Source: Rickettsia felis URRWXCal2 (GTDB lineage: Bacteria > Pseudomonadota > Alphaproteobacteria > Rickettsiales > Rickettsiaceae). Taken from it: DNA of 64,000 nt. This document shows positions 35,706 to 45,549 of this stretch, in pieces (the stretch's first letter is position 1; the number at the start of each line of letters is the position of its first letter). The position numbers and the translations under genes were made by a program. Below the pieces are notes generated by a model that was not told where the DNA came from, ran no database searches, and saw nothing but the letters and a program-made list of their open reading frames with translations. The stretch is from assembly GCA_000012145.1 (NCBI GenBank), contig CP000053.1:930001-994000 (forward strand), read 5' to 3'.

Positions 35706-37391
35706 TTAACTCTCCTCTTCACTTTGTTCTATCGGCTCTAAACCATATAAAGATATCATACGCTCAAAAACTCTACCGGCAGTAGGGGCAGCCGTCCAGC
35801 TTGCCGTTGCAAAGCCAAAGCTTTCTTTAGTCGGTTTCGGCTCATCAAATCTAATAAAAATAACGTATTGCGGGTTAGATGCAGGTAGCACTCCTAAAAA
35901 CGATGAAGCTCTACTATTTTTTAGATATTTCTTTTTCCCCCCTGCACCTTGGGAAAGCTTTTCTGCCGTACCGGTCTTACCGCCGATAAGATAGCCTTTA
36001 ACCTCTGCTCTTTTACCGTTACCTTCTTTTACTACCGATCTAAATAATTTCTTCATTTGGGTAGAGGTATTTTCACTAAAAACTTTTGTACCTATTACTT
36101 TTTCATCCTTTCTTTTTAATAAAGTAAGGTCATATAAAGTACCGCCGTTAACGACCGGTAACATTGCTCTAACAAAATGCAAAGGGCTAATCGAAATGCC
36201 GTAGCCGTACGACATAGTAACACTAGTTAACTCATTCCATCTTTTCTCGGGAGGAAATAACGGAGTACCTCGTTCAGGTAATTCTATTTGTAACTGATCT
36301 AATAGACCTAATTTCTTTAAGTATTTTTTAAAATTGCTTTTACCGATTTCAAGCATAATTTGACTTGTGCCAATATTTGAAGAATATAGAAAAATCTCAG
36401 GCACACTATGCCACCCTTGCCTTGGTGTATAATCCTTAAGCTGGAATCCTCCTACTTTCATATAGCTTATATCATAAGCATCATTCATATTTATTGCACC
36501 GGTATCAAAACCGACTGCCATAGTTAATGCCTTAAACACCGAACCCATTTCATAAATGCCGAGACTTGCTATATTAAACAGCTCTTCCGGTTTGGCTAAA
36601 CTCGGATGATGAGGATCGAAATCAGGCTTATTTACTAATGCTAAAATCTCGCCATTATTTGGATCGGCAATAATGCCTACTGCTCCTATGGCCTTAAATT
36701 GCTTTAAAGTTTTATCAATCTCTTCACTTAAAATACTTTGTAATCTGATATCAATAGATAATTGAAGTGGTTCTTTCCGATTCTTTGGTTCGTTTAATTC
36801 ATAATCGGAATTAGTTAAATATTTATCGTAAGCTAGTTCTAAACCACTAAGCCCTACCGAATCTCTACCTACATAACCGACAACATGCGACAATAAATTA
36901 GAAAAAGTATAAATTCGTTTCTGCTCTTCTTCAAATTCAAAACCAAGTAAACCAAGGCTAGTTATTTTTTCCTGCTGACTAGGTAATAAATCCCTTTTTA
37001 CCCATATAAAGCTTTTATTTGACTTAAGTTCCGTAAGTAATTTAGCTTTATTAATATCAGGTAGAATTTCTGCTAGTTTTTTTACAGAAGTTTCAGGATC
37101 GAGAACTATTTGTGGATTAGCGAATAATGAGGCAGAAGGTAGGTTAACTGCTAATAAATTACCGTTTCGGTCAACTATTTCTTTTCTAAATTGATGATTT
37201 TTTTTAAAGGAATTAATATTTTTATCGTAAACATTCGTAGCAACGATTATCAATCTGTAAGATAAAGTGCAAAAAAGAAAAGAAAAGCCACAAATAACCA
37301 TTAATAATCGGATTTTTGTATTTTTACTACAAACATTCCAAATTATCAAACTTTTAATTGCAGGTTTCCATTTTTCTAAAATTTGTTTCAT
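35706..37391 (-). CDS. ftsI: Penicillin-binding protein 3 (division transpeptidase FtsI)
   Basis: The 561-residue product has an N-terminal membrane helix (LLMVICGFSFLFCTLSYRLI), the class B PBP pedestal, then SxxK in EMGSVFKALT, SxN in YSSNIGTSQ and KTG in IGGKTGTAEK. FtsI cross-links septal peptidoglycan. It is third after rsmH and ftsL on the same strand in a reduced dcw cluster; mur genes do not follow. The length is normal for alphaproteobacteria. Confidence 0.95.
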   Translation of the reverse strand: MKQILEKWKPAIKSLIIWNVCSKNTKIRLLMVICGFSFLFCTLSYRLIIVATNVYDKNINSFKKNHQFRKEIVDRNGNLLAVNLPSASLFANPQIVLDPETSVKKLAEILPDINKAKLLTELKSNKSFIWVKRDLLPSQQEKITSLGLLGFEFEEEQKRIYTFSNLLSHVVGYVGRDSVGLSGLELAYDKYLTNSDYELNEPKNRKEPLQLSIDIRLQSILSEEIDKTLKQFKAIGAVGIIADPNNGEILALVNKPDFDPHHPSLAKPEELFNIASLGIYEMGSVFKALTMAVGFDTGAINMNDAYDISYMKVGGFQLKDYTPRQGWHSVPEIFLYSSNIGTSQIMLEIGKSNFKKYLKKLGLLDQLQIELPERGTPLFPPEKRWNELTSVTMSYGYGISISPLHFVRAMLPVVNGGTLYDLTLLKRKDEKVIGTKVFSENTSTQMKKLFRSVVKEGNGKRAEVKGYLIGGKTGTAEKLSQGAGGKKKYLKNSRASSFLGVLPASNPQYVIFIRFDEPKPTKESFGFATASWTAAPTAGRVFERMISLYGLEPIEQSEEES

Positions 37392-37419
37392 ATATTATTT
37401 ATGGTGTTTTAAGTAGGTA

Positions 37420-37520
37420 GTAGTCTCGTCATTGCGAGGAGAAACTATAAGTTTCGACGAAGCAATCTCGTGCCAAAATCCTGAGATTGCCACGCTCCTT
37501 TCAGTCGCTCGCAATGACGA
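37420..37520. repeat. Palindromic repeat between ftsL and ftsI
   Basis: TCGTCATTGCGAGGAGAAAC and CTCGCAATGACGAT flank GCAATCTCGTGCC/CTGAGATTGCC. It separates ftsL and ftsI by 129 bp in an otherwise compact gene group. Confidence 0.7.
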
Positions 37521-37913
37521 TTAATGCTTAGTCCTACTCGAAACAGTTTGTATATACTTATTATTCGTAATTCTTTTGTAACGCCATTTACTACTCTTTG
37601 AAATACTAATATTATGATTAAATTTAATATTTTGATCGATATTTGGCCCTAACGGATCTTTTATCATTTGATAAGATTTAACTGTTTCTAATTTTAAATA
37701 AGCTGCCGCAAGTTTTTCCAATCTAGCCGGCAAAAGTAGATAAGCTTGTTCTGCTTTTAAAATATGAATATTATTATTCTCACTATTTATCTGTTTTACA
37801 ACGCTACTTAATTGATAATCAAGAGTTGAGACTCGCTCTTTTATGCTAAACAAACTACATATTGCTATAATTGTTATTAATAATGTTAAATAGTGAAACT
37901 TTCTTATAGTCAT
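37521..37913 (-). CDS. ftsL: FtsL-like division protein
   Basis: The start at 37913 (MTIRKFHYLTLLITIIAICS) is preferred; the longer frame up to 38078 begins inside a repeat. The 130-residue protein has one N-terminal membrane helix followed by a coiled-coil part (VSTLDYQLSSVVKQINSENN, then LEKLAAAYLKLETVKS), the layout of FtsL. FtsL forms the divisome complex with FtsB and FtsQ. The position between rsmH and ftsI is the conserved dcw location and is the main support. Confidence 0.8.
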   Translation of the reverse strand: MTIRKFHYLTLLITIIAICSLFSIKERVSTLDYQLSSVVKQINSENNNIHILKAEQAYLLLPARLEKLAAAYLKLETVKSYQMIKDPLGPNIDQNIKFNHNISISKSSKWRYKRITNNKYIQTVSSRTKH

Positions 37914-37969
37914 AACTAAATTACTCTTGTATTTCCTATAATACTTAGACAATCTTTTAAAAGCATTCG

Positions 37970-38115
37970 ATATCATTCCCGCGTAGGCGTTACCTGCGTG
38001 GATACCCGGTCCGTCATTGCGAGGAGCGAAGCGAGGCGGCAAGCTCATAAAATAATACTCCTGAGATTGCTTCGTCAATTACTTCGTAATTTCCTCGCAA
38101 TGCCGGAAAAATCGG
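37970..38115. repeat. Palindromic repeats, mixed types
   Basis: CATTCCCGCGTAGGCGTT is joined to a CGTCATTGCGAGGAGCGAAG module that ends TCCTCGCAATGCCGG. It fills the gap between ftsL and rsmH. Confidence 0.7.
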
Positions 38116-38136
38116 TCCATGCAAGAATAACACCGA

Positions 38137-39060
38137 CTATAGTATCTTTTTTGCGGCTCGAAGTTTTGCCGACCTTGCTCTAATATTTAGCCCTACTTCC
38201 TTATCTGACGTTGCTAGAGCTTTATTAGTAATAATCTTAAGCCATTTATCCGGATCAATTGCTATATCGTCTTTAGCATATTTTGACCTTGCTACCGGCT
38301 TTTCTGAATTTTCTTTAAAGAAATTCTTAACTATCCTGTCTTCTAAAGAGTGAAAAGACACCACAACTAAACGTCCATCTTTCTTTAATATATTTTTTAC
38401 ATTCGCTAAAAATCTCTCAAGCTCGCCAAGCTCATTATTGATATAAATCCTAATAGCTTGAAAGGTTTTAGTAGCAGGATCGATTTTGCCTTTTCTAAAT
38501 CCTATACTGCTCCTTACAATCTGAGCTAGCTTACCTGTGCTATCGATTCTTGTCGTTTTTCTATATTCCACAATTCTCTTAGCAATTCTTCGTGAAAAGC
38601 TCTCATCACCGTATTTATAAATTACATCGGCAAGCTCTTTTTCCTCTGCAATATTCACAAACTCCTCGGCACTAAGCCCCTGCCCGCTCATACGCATATC
38701 AAGCGGTCCATCATGTAAAAACGAAAATCCTCTATCTGCTATATCTAACTGCATTGATGAAACGCCTAAATCCAGCACTACCCCATCAAATTTTTTTTCC
38801 TTAAGCTTTGCAAAACTATCCGCAAAATTCGTTTCTATAAAATCAAATCTCTCACCGTAATTTTGCTTAATTTCTTCGGCTTTTTTAATCACATTTGGAT
38901 CACGATCCAAAGCTGTGATATAACAGTCACAGCTTTCTAATATTGCTTTGCTATATCCTCCTGCTCCGAACGTACAATCTAAATAAAACTCACCATCTTT
39001 TGGAGCTAAATTTGCCAGCATTTCATTTAGCATTACCGGTATATGAGATTGCGGCATCAA
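38137..39060 (-). CDS. rsmH: 16S rRNA (cytosine(1402)-N4)-methyltransferase RsmH
   Basis: The 307-residue product is a typical MraW/Rsm[14 protein letters not shown] opens it, the SAM site is [16 protein letters not shown], and [16 protein letters not shown] and [15 protein letters not shown] are family signatures. It methylates C1402 in the ribosomal P site. It overlaps the mraZ end by 4 bp, the standard start of dcw clusters. Confidence 0.96.
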   Translation of the reverse strand: MMPQSHIPVMLNEMLANLAPKDGEFYLDCTFGAGGYSKAILESCDCYITALDRDPNVIKKAEEIKQNYGERFDFIETNFADSFAKLKEKKFDGVVLDLGVSSMQLDIADRGFSFLHDGPLDMRMSGQGLSAEEFVNIAEEKELADVIYKYGDESFSRRIAKRIVEYRKTTRIDSTGKLAQIVRSSIGFRKGKIDPATKTFQAIRIYINNELGELERFLANVKNILKKDGRLVVVSFHSLEDRIVKNFFKENSEKPVARSKYAKDDIAIDPDKWLKIITNKALATSDKEVGLNIRARSAKLRAAKKIL

Positions 39061-39506
39061 TTCGCATTCCTTAGAGTTAACCGCTTTTCATGAGCAATTT
39101 TTTGAGCAGAATTTAAATATTTCTCAAAATTCTGAGGCTGCCAAATCTCAAAAATCACTCCCTTGCCTACAAAACATGCTTGCTCTTCGATGCCTGCATG
39201 CTTCATTAAAGATTGCGGCAATATAACTCTTCCCTCCCCGTCAAACGAAAGCTGCACGGCTTCCCCGAATATCATAGTCTCAAAGGCATCACGCTCCTCG
39301 GAATAAGGATCAAGAGTTTCAATCATCTGTCTTAATTTCTCAATATGCGAAATACCGCACACCTCTATACAATCATTCCTAATTGACGGATAAGCGATTA
39401 CACCGTTAAATAATTCTTTCCCTAGTACCGCACGGTAATTCGCCGGCACTGATACCCTACTCTTTTTATCAACGCCATTTACATACTTAGATAAAAATAC
39501 ATTCAT
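39057..39506 (-). CDS. mraZ: Transcriptional regulator MraZ
   Basis: The 149-residue product has two AbrB-like swapped-hairpin repeats ([17 protein letters not shown] and [17 protein letters not shown]), the MraZ signature. MraZ binds repeated boxes upstream of its own dcw operon and regulates it. It is first in the order mraZ-rsmH-ftsL-ftsI and overlaps rsmH by 4 bp. No clear repeated boxes were found upstream by eye. Confidence 0.95.
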   Translation of the reverse strand: MNVFLSKYVNGVDKKSRVSVPANYRAVLGKELFNGVIAYPSIRNDCIEVCGISHIEKLRQMIETLDPYSEERDAFETMIFGEAVQLSFDGEGRVILPQSLMKHAGIEEQACFVGKGVIFEIWQPQNFEKYLNSAQKIAHEKRLTLRNAN

Positions 39507-39652
39507 TGGGTTAATTTGGGATTTTATGGTAATTTATAGGATATTATAGGAATATAACGTAGTCAAGCGTTTTTAACAGATAGGAGTTAAATTATTAACT
39601 TGTATTTTAAAAAATGAGTAACATATAATTGAAGAAATTTAAGAAAATCAAA

Positions 39653-39799
39653 ATGCTAGTTATTAAAACTTATAGTTATTTATCTATACCAATACGAAAA
39701 ATTATTAAAAAACGTAAAGCCGGTTATTGGGAAGGTAAAGTTGTTGTAAAAGAGGATTTTGATGATCTACCCGATGATTTTATGGATTTTTTTAAGTAA
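39653..39799 (+). CDS. VapB-like (DUF2281-type) antitoxin remnant
   Basis: A 48-residue frame from an ATG reads MLVIKTYSYLSIPIRKIIKK and ends KEDFDDLPDDFMDFFK. The tail closely matches the C-terminal VapC-binding part of DUF2281 antitoxins (RKAG..KG.....DFD...DF). It is short at the N-terminus. A broken VapC follows, so the module is a relic. Confidence 0.6.
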   Translation: MLVIKTYSYLSIPIRKIIKKRKAGYWEGKVVVKEDFDDLPDDFMDFFK

Positions 39800-39804
39800 T
39801 TGAG

Positions 39805-39942
39805 GCTAATGAATTTCAAAAATTACCGATTTCTATAGCACATAGCACTTATATTGCAAATTTACCTTTATATCATAAAGATCCATTTGATAGACTATTG
39901 ATAGCCCAAGCAATGGTAGAGCTTAACCTTATTAACTTGTAA
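39805..39942 (+). pseudogene. VapC toxin remnant (PIN domain C-terminal part)
   Basis: The frame reads LPISIAHSTYIANLPLYHKD then PFDRLLIAQAMVELNLINL and stops. This is the characteristic C-terminal PIN signature (HxxxxxxLPxxHxDPFDRLLIAQA). The first roughly 70 residues, with two of the catalytic acids, are missing. It follows the VapB-like relic in the usual order. Confidence 0.75.
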
Positions 39943-40055
39943 TATTTATATATCTAAATATTCTGTACGTATAATTAAAGCTTAATATATAAAAAAATAT
40001 TGATTTATTAATTTTTGTTAAAATTACTTTAGATTAAACATAAATAAAAGTTAAT

Positions 40056-40263
40056 TACGCCACAATTTAAAATAGGCTTTTTTAAAACACATAAAGATTG
40101 TAAAAATATAAAAACTACAACTCAATCAAACTCTAACTATCCACCAAAGAAAAAAACTACTGAAACAGAAATTAAGCCTCAAGGTAAAATATATAAATAT
40201 GATCCCAACCAAGATATTTGGACACCGGATACTGAACTTCTTGGAATAGATTATGATACATAA
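40056..40263 (+). pseudogene. Small ORF without a start codon
   Basis: An open frame reads TPQFKIGFFKTHKDCKNIKT and ends DIWTPDTELLGIDYDT at a TAA at 40261. The first codon is ACG where ATG would be expected, with no other start in frame before a stop. It is probably a small lineage-specific gene that has lost its start. Function unknown. Confidence 0.4.
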
Positions 40264-40342
40264 TTATAAATCTAGTATTCTTAACCAGATATATATATTA
40301 TTGTGGACTAACACTAAATTTTGAATTTCAAAAACCTAATTT

Positions 40343-41779
40343 ATGCTTAAAATACCTATAGATAATGTTATTGTATTCATATATCTAATATCTATTCTAC
40401 TCATTGGTATATATTACCGAGCTAAACATAGTAGTTTTAAGAACTATGCAAATGTCGAAAGTAAAGCGAAAAATAGTAAACTGTTATTAATAGCTACAAT
40501 ATTTGCAAGCTCTGTCGGAGGTGCTACCACTTTCGGTATTATGGAAAAGGTTTTTTTAGGACATGAATATTATGCCTATGCTTTGATGCTTACAATACCT
40601 ATAGATATATTAATTGCGATCTATATAGTGCCTTTAATTGCCAAACATTACGGAGCTGAAAGCATCGGCGATATCCTGAGTACATATTACGGTAACATCG
40701 GTCGTTTTACCGGCGGTGTTAGCTCAGTCATTGTTTCAGTAGGGTTTTTGGCTGCTCAAATAAGCGTAAGCGGCTATATTTTTCAATATATCTTAGAAAT
40801 AAATTATGTAAATGGGGTAATTTTAAGTTATAGTATAGTACTTATATATACTACAATCGGCGGCTTACAATCTATTGTTTTTACTAATTTACTACAATTT
40901 TTGGCAATGATAATCGCTATACCGACCATAACTTTTATCAGTTTAAATAAAATCGGTTTTGTAGATTTTATTAATAACCTACCTACGGAAAATGCAAATT
41001 TTGATCAGAGCAACCTTCTTTCTTATACGATTGCAGCAGCTTTAAGCTTTAGCGTCATGAATCTATATCCTACATTTATTCAAAGAGCTTTAATTAATAA
41101 AAATCCTACGCAAACAACTAAAGCAATATATGCAAAATCCGCTATATATTTTTTCTTCTTGATTTGCATTACTTTAAACGGTTTAATTGCTTATAAGCTT
41201 TATCCAAACCAACCGTCAAATTTAGTATTACCTTATTTAATCAACCAAATTATTCCGCCTTTAATTCAAGGGGTAGTAATGAGCGGACTCTTAGCTGCCG
41301 TTATGTCTACTGCCGATTCTGATTTAAACGTTACTTCTATAGCTCTCGTTAAGGACATAATTAACCCTATACTTAAAGTAAAAAATCAGCAAAAATTATT
41401 ATTAATTGCCCGAATTATTAACATTATAATAGGGAGTTTTGCGATAATTGTAGCTTTAAAATTTAGTAACGTAATTGACTTAGTAGTGTTCTTTACCGGC
41501 TTTTGGGGACCGGTAATATTAGTATCGTTAATAACAACGCTTTTCGGTATCAGAACATCTAAAACCGTAATGGTCTTATCATCACTCGGCGGAGCAGCTA
41601 CTTTTTTAACGTGGGAATATTATTCTTTATCGTTACAATATTTCAACCTTAGAGGGGTGTTTATAGGAACGATAACGAGTCTTGTGATATTTATTTTAGG
41701 ACGAATCGTCATTGCGATCAGCCATATGCCCGAACCGTCATTGCGAGGAGCGAAGCGACGCGGCAATCTCATGAAATAA
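40343..41779 (+). CDS. Sodium:solute symporter family (SSS) transporter
   Basis: The 478-residue product has about 13 membrane segments. SSS-family signals are present: FASSVGGATTFGIMEKVFLG near residues 53-72 and the Na+-site region GVVMSGLLAAVMSTADSDLN. The substrate could be proline, pantothenate or another organic solute. The last 15 or so residues (PEPSLRGAKRRGNLMK) are encoded by a cgtcattgcgag repeat that runs into the gene, so the native C-terminus has been replaced. The transport core appears intact. Confidence 0.85.
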   Translation: MLKIPIDNVIVFIYLISILLIGIYYRAKHSSFKNYANVESKAKNSKLLLIATIFASSVGGATTFGIMEKVFLGHEYYAYALMLTIPIDILIAIYIVPLIAKHYGAESIGDILSTYYGNIGRFTGGVSSVIVSVGFLAAQISVSGYIFQYILEINYVNGVILSYSIVLIYTTIGGLQSIVFTNLLQFLAMIIAIPTITFISLNKIGFVDFINNLPTENANFDQSNLLSYTIAAALSFSVMNLYPTFIQRALINKNPTQTTKAIYAKSAIYFFFLICITLNGLIAYKLYPNQPSNLVLPYLINQIIPPLIQGVVMSGLLAAVMSTADSDLNVTSIALVKDIINPILKVKNQQKLLLIARIINIIIGSFAIIVALKFSNVIDLVVFFTGFWGPVILVSLITTLFGIRTSKTVMVLSSLGGAATFLTWEYYSLSLQYFNLRGVFIGTITSLVIFILGRIVIAISHMPEPSLRGAKRRGNLMK

Positions 41780-41850
41780 TACTCCTGAGATTGCTTCGTC
41801 GAATTACGTTGTAATTCTTCTCGCAATGACGAAAAAATCGTTCCACGCAA
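41725..41850. repeat. Palindromic repeat, cgtcattgcgag type, overlapping a CDS end
   Basis: CGTCATTGCGAGGAGCGAAG starts inside the symporter gene and the partner TTCTCGCAATGACG ends at about 41832. It provides the symporter's stop codon and final residues. Confidence 0.8.
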
Positions 41851-41859
41851 TAATACCTA

Positions 41860-42949
41860 TCATTGTGAGAAATTTTCTAAATTAATACTATACCTAGTTC
41901 CTTTGAGTTCTCCGGTTTTAATAAATGCTTGCATTTCTACTAATTCTTGGAGATCTCTTGTAGCGGTAGCTTTAGAAGTTTTAGTAATAGTTATGTAGTT
42001 TTTAGCACTTAAACCGCCTTTAAAACCTTCTACTCCTTCCTCAAAAATTCTTTTAACTACTTTTTCTTGCCGTGCGTTTAATATATTTTTGAATTTATCG
42101 TAAAACTTTGTTTTATTTATTAAAAACTCTATATTACGTAAAGTATAATCTTGAGCTTTAATTATTGTTTCAACAAAATATAATATCCAGTCCGTAATTT
42201 CTAAACTTTTATTATTATTTTCTAAAGCATTATAATATAATTTCTTTTCCTCATTTATTACATGCGATAAGGAGGTTGTCCTATATTTTGACACAGCATT
42301 TTTATAGTAATAACTCTACCTATTCTACCGTTACTGTCTTTAAACGGATGTATAGACTCAAAATAAAGATGGGCTATAGCAGCTTTCGTCAGAGGAAGAA
42401 TATCTTTAGTATCATTATACTATTTTATAAACTTATCCATTTCTTGCCGTACAATATTAGACGGAGGAGCTTCAAAATGAACGGTAGGTTCATGATATTT
42501 ACCTAATACTACCTGCATAGGCTCTAAGTGAGTACGATATTTTCCTATAGCACCTAAATCTCTTCTACCGTTAGTTAACATTTTATGCCAACGAAATAAG
42601 CAATCATGACTTAAAGGTTGCTCATATGAATAATACATATCGGCTAACAATTCAGAGATTCCGGTTTCTGCAGGAGAAGCTTTCCTATTATCCGTTGCTA
42701 TATTAAAATAACGCTTTATAGAAGATTGTACACTAGCTCTGTTTAAATATTCGCCCTCAATTTCAGAAGTATTTAATGCTTCATCTACTTGCAAGCATAA
42801 CAATTAAGTTATTTTGATCTGCTTCTGAAAGATATTTAGCTGCCCCTAAAAGAATACCACTATTTTTAACAAAATTTTTCTCTAAATCTAATATATGTTT
42901 CTGATTATATTTAAAGTTAGGCCAATCTTTATGCTGCCAATTCCATATC
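41860..42949 (-). pseudogene. Fic-domain protein, broken by frameshifts and a stop
   Basis: From an ATG at 42949 the first part reads MIWNWQHKDWPNFKYNQKHI (a DUF4172-type N-terminus). A one-base shift near 42790 leads to DEALNTSEIEGEYLNRASVQ, which contains the (S/T)xxxE(G/N) inhibitory-helix-like motif. A TAG at 42420-42422 interrupts it, then HPFKDSNGRIGR follows, the Fic active site with a Ser in place of the usual Gly. A further shift near 42290 leads to a winged-helix-like C-terminus (SKATATRDLQELVEMQAF). Fic enzymes AMPylate targets. At least three lesions and the altered motif mean it is not functional. Confidence 0.85.
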
Positions 42950-43107
42950 ATGAGCTATAAATATTTATTTTATAACTCATACTACCATATAATTATGAGT
43001 TATAAAATTAGTTTTTTCTATATGAAACTGATATTTAAAACAAATTATTGCTATTACGTACATAATGTGGTACACTTGATTATAAAACTTATTTTAGAGA
43101 TAATATT

Positions 43108-43356
43108 GTGGCTATTTACACAAGCTCGCAAGCACGAGCTAAATTATTTACTCTTATTGACGAGACAAATAAAACTCATGAGCCTATTTATATAAAGGGA
43201 AAACGTAATAATGCGGTAATCATATCAGAACAAGACTACGAAGGATTACAAGAAACTTTATATTTGTACTCTAAACCAGGCTTAGTAAAAAGAATCCTCG
43301 AAACTAGTAAAGAACCGTTAGAAGAATGTATTAGCCATGAAGAAGCATGGAAATGA
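43108..43356 (+). CDS. YefM/Phd-type antitoxin
   Basis: The 82-residue product from a GTG start reads MAIYTSSQARAKLFTLIDET, the Phd/YefM DNA-binding fold, then NNAVIISEQDYEGLQETLYL. The C-terminus is acidic and should bind the toxin. The next gene starts 10 bp before its stop. The GTG has a weak purine-rich site (TTAGAGA) upstream. It probably represses its own operon. Confidence 0.85.
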   Translation: MAIYTSSQARAKLFTLIDETNKTHEPIYIKGKRNNAVIISEQDYEGLQETLYLYSKPGLVKRILETSKEPLEECISHEEAWK

Positions 43357-43610
43357 TATATACTATACTGTATACAAAAAAAGCAATTGAAGATATACAA
43401 AATTTAAAAGCAGCTAAATTAGCCGATAAAGCAGAAAATTTATGTAAATCCTTAACAATAAATTCAATGCCATTAAATAGTAAAAAACTTTATCGTGATT
43501 TAGTTGGTAAACGTTCTATAAGAATTAATTTACAACATAGACTGGTTTATGAAATATTAGAGGATAAAAAAATTATAAAAATACTTAGCATGTGGGGACA
43601 TTATGAGTAA
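43347..43610 (+). CDS. YoeB-type ribosome-dependent endoribonuclease toxin
   Basis: The 87-residue product (start ATG at 43347 or the second Met at 43353) reads YTKKAIEDIQNLKAAKLADK, then LYRDLVGKRSIRINLQHRLV and ends ILSMWGHYE. The RSIRIN.QHRLVY pattern and the terminal HY pair are typical of YoeB/Txe. It overlaps the antitoxin by 10 bp. The C-terminal residue after HY is Glu, not the usual Tyr/His. It is likely an intact module. Confidence 0.85.
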   Translation: MEMIYTILYTKKAIEDIQNLKAAKLADKAENLCKSLTINSMPLNSKKLYRDLVGKRSIRINLQHRLVYEILEDKKIIKILSMWGHYE

Positions 43611-43614
43611 TTAT

Positions 43615-45543
43615 TCATAAGCTCTTATGCAACGTTCTAAAAATCATCTCGGCAAGTGACTTGTTAATACCGTTTACTTTAGTAAGCTCATCTATTGTTG
43701 CATCACATACTGCTTTATAAGAACCGAAATAGTGCAGCAATGCTTTTTTACGAGTTTCACCTATACCCTCTATATCATCAAGGCTTGATAATTTTATGGC
43801 ACGCGATCTACCGAGTCTATGATTCTTTATGGCGAAATTATGTGCCTCATCCCGCAAGATTTGTAAATATTTCATAATCGGCAAATTTTTATCCAGAGTA
43901 AATACTTCTTTACCTGTCATATGGAACTGCTCAAGACCGGCATTTCTATCTACTCCTTTTGACATACAAACAAAAGGAATATTCATTTCAAATTTATCCA
44001 TTACCTCTTTAACTACGCCTAAATGCCCCCTGCCGCCGTCTATAATCATCAAGCTTGGCAATTTATGCGGCTCATTCTTAAGCCTAGTTAATCTTCGTGT
44101 TAAAACTTGCCTGAGCATTTCATAATCGTCACCTACAATGTCATCCCGTGGCTTGACCACGGGATCCAAAAAATAACTACTGGATCCCGCGATCAAGTTG
44201 CGGGATGACAATGGGGAGGCGTGAGATGACAATGAAGAGTTGCGGGACGACAATGAGAAAACCCGATATTCCTTTTTATCAAAACCGGCTTTACCGGCAA
44301 CTACCATAACACCGACTGCAAACTTACCTTGAATATGACTATTATCATAAATCTCAATTCTTTCAGAAATTTCAGAAAGACCAAATAGCTCTTTGATTTC
44401 AAGCATTATCTCTTGATTTTTTGCAAATTTCTTCAAATATTGCTCTAGAGAGAATAAAGCATTTATTGCGGCATTCTGAACTAGCTTGGCTTTACCTCCA
44501 CTAATAGGTATTATAATATTGAGTTTAGTAATATTATTGATTTTTTTAATCGCCTCTATCACATTCTCTTTATCATTAATTTCATGATTAATTATAATTT
44601 CCGCAGGAACTTGTTGTTTTTGATAAAATTGTAATAAAAAATATTCTAATACTTCTTCTTTGGTACTATTTTCAGTAGAAGTAGGAAAATAAGGAATATT
44701 ACCGCATGCTTGCCCTGCCCTATATAAAAACACTTCCACACAATAATGTCCGTTCTTTTCTACAATAGCGATTATATCTGCGTCTTTAACAATATCTGAA
44801 ACACCTGCCTTAAGCTGCACATAACTAAGTGCCTTAATACGGTCTCTAATTTCTGCCGCCTCTTCAAAACGCATCTGACTACTTAGCTCTTCCATCTTTT
44901 TAGATAAGTTCTCTTGAAGTTCTTTAGTACGACCTTGTAAGAAATCTTTAACCTGAGCTACTAAGTCCCTATAGTCTTCCTTATTTATTTTACCGACGCA
45001 AGGAGCATAACAACGTTTTATTTCATATTGCAGACAAGGACGAGTACGTGAATTAAAGTAATTATCCGTGCAGGAACGTAATTTAAAGATTTTTTGCAAT
45101 TCCGTTAAAGTAGTATTAACTTCCGTGCTCGAAGCAAAAGGACCAAAAAATTTTCCGCTATTTAGAGTTTTACCTCGATATTTTAGCAATTGTGGGAAAT
45201 CATGATCTAAACGTAACTTGATGAAAGGAAAAGACTTATCATCCTTAAGAAGAATATTAAATTTCGGCTGAAATTTTTTGATTAGCTGGGCTTCTAAAAG
45301 TAGTGCCTCAACTTCGGAATTAGTAATGCTGTACTCTAAAAAACAAGTATTTGCAATCATCCGAAGTGTCTTATTGTCTAAATCGCTTTTAATGTAATTG
45401 GTAAGACGTTTCTTTAAATTTTTAGCTTTACCGACATAGATAACCTGCTTGTTAACGTCAAACATCCGATAAACCCCGCAGCGTTCGGGAGCATCTATAA
45501 GTTTAGATTTAATTAACTCACTTCCGGTAATTTCTAGGGTCAT
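43615..45543 (-). CDS. uvrC: UvrABC system protein C with a palindromic-repeat insertion
   Basis: The start at 45543 (MTLEITGSELIKSKL) is chosen because the longer frame runs into a repeat. The GIY-YIG domain is seen in APERCGVYRMFDV...VIYVGKAKNLKKRL, a UVR motif in SSQMRFEEAAEIRDRIKALS, and the C-terminal EndoV-like nuclease and helix-hairpin-helix parts in GIGETRKKALLHYFG. UvrC makes both incisions in nucleotide-excision repair. Between YRVFSL and DDYEMLRQ an insert of about 45 residues (SLSSRNSSLSSHASPLSS and onward) is coded by a palindromic repeat, in frame. The insert precedes the conserved DDYEMLR motif and does not break the frame. Confidence 0.92.
   Translation of the reverse strand: MTLEITGSELIKSKLIDAPERCGVYRMFDVNKQVIYVGKAKNLKKRLTNYIKSDLDNKTLRMIANTCFLEYSITNSEVEALLLEAQLIKKFQPKFNILLKDDKSFPFIKLRLDHDFPQLLKYRGKTLNSGKFFGPFASSTEVNTTLTELQKIFKLRSCTDNYFNSRTRPCLQYEIKRCYAPCVGKINKEDYRDLVAQVKDFLQGRTKELQENLSKKMEELSSQMRFEEAAEIRDRIKALSYVQLKAGVSDIVKDADIIAIVEKNGHYCVEVFLYRAGQACGNIPYFPTSTENSTKEEVLEYFLLQFYQKQQVPAEIIINHEINDKENVIEAIKKINNITKLNIIIPISGGKAKLVQNAAINALFSLEQYLKKFAKNQEIMLEIKELFGLSEISERIEIYDNSHIQGKFAVGVMVVAGKAGFDKKEYRVFSLSSRNSSLSSHASPLSSRNLIAGSSSYFLDPVVKPRDDIVGDDYEMLRQVLTRRLTRLKNEPHKLPSLMIIDGGRGHLGVVKEVMDKFEMNIPFVCMSKGVDRNAGLEQFHMTGKEVFTLDKNLPIMKYLQILRDEAHNFAIKNHRLGRSRAIKLSSLDDIEGIGETRKKALLHYFGSYKAVCDATIDELTKVNGINKSLAEMIFRTLHKSL
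44140..44265. repeat. Palindromic repeat inside uvrC
   Basis: TGTCATCCCGTGGCTTGACC on the left and ATCAAGTTGCGGGATGACA on the right surround a hairpin with CACGGGATCC and CTGGATCCCGC. Further half-units (GAGATGACAATGAAGAGT, GGGACGACAATGAG) follow. It is the same module as at 25490, 59903 and elsewhere, but here lies in frame within a coding sequence. Confidence 0.85.
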
Positions 45544-45549
45544 ATTGTT

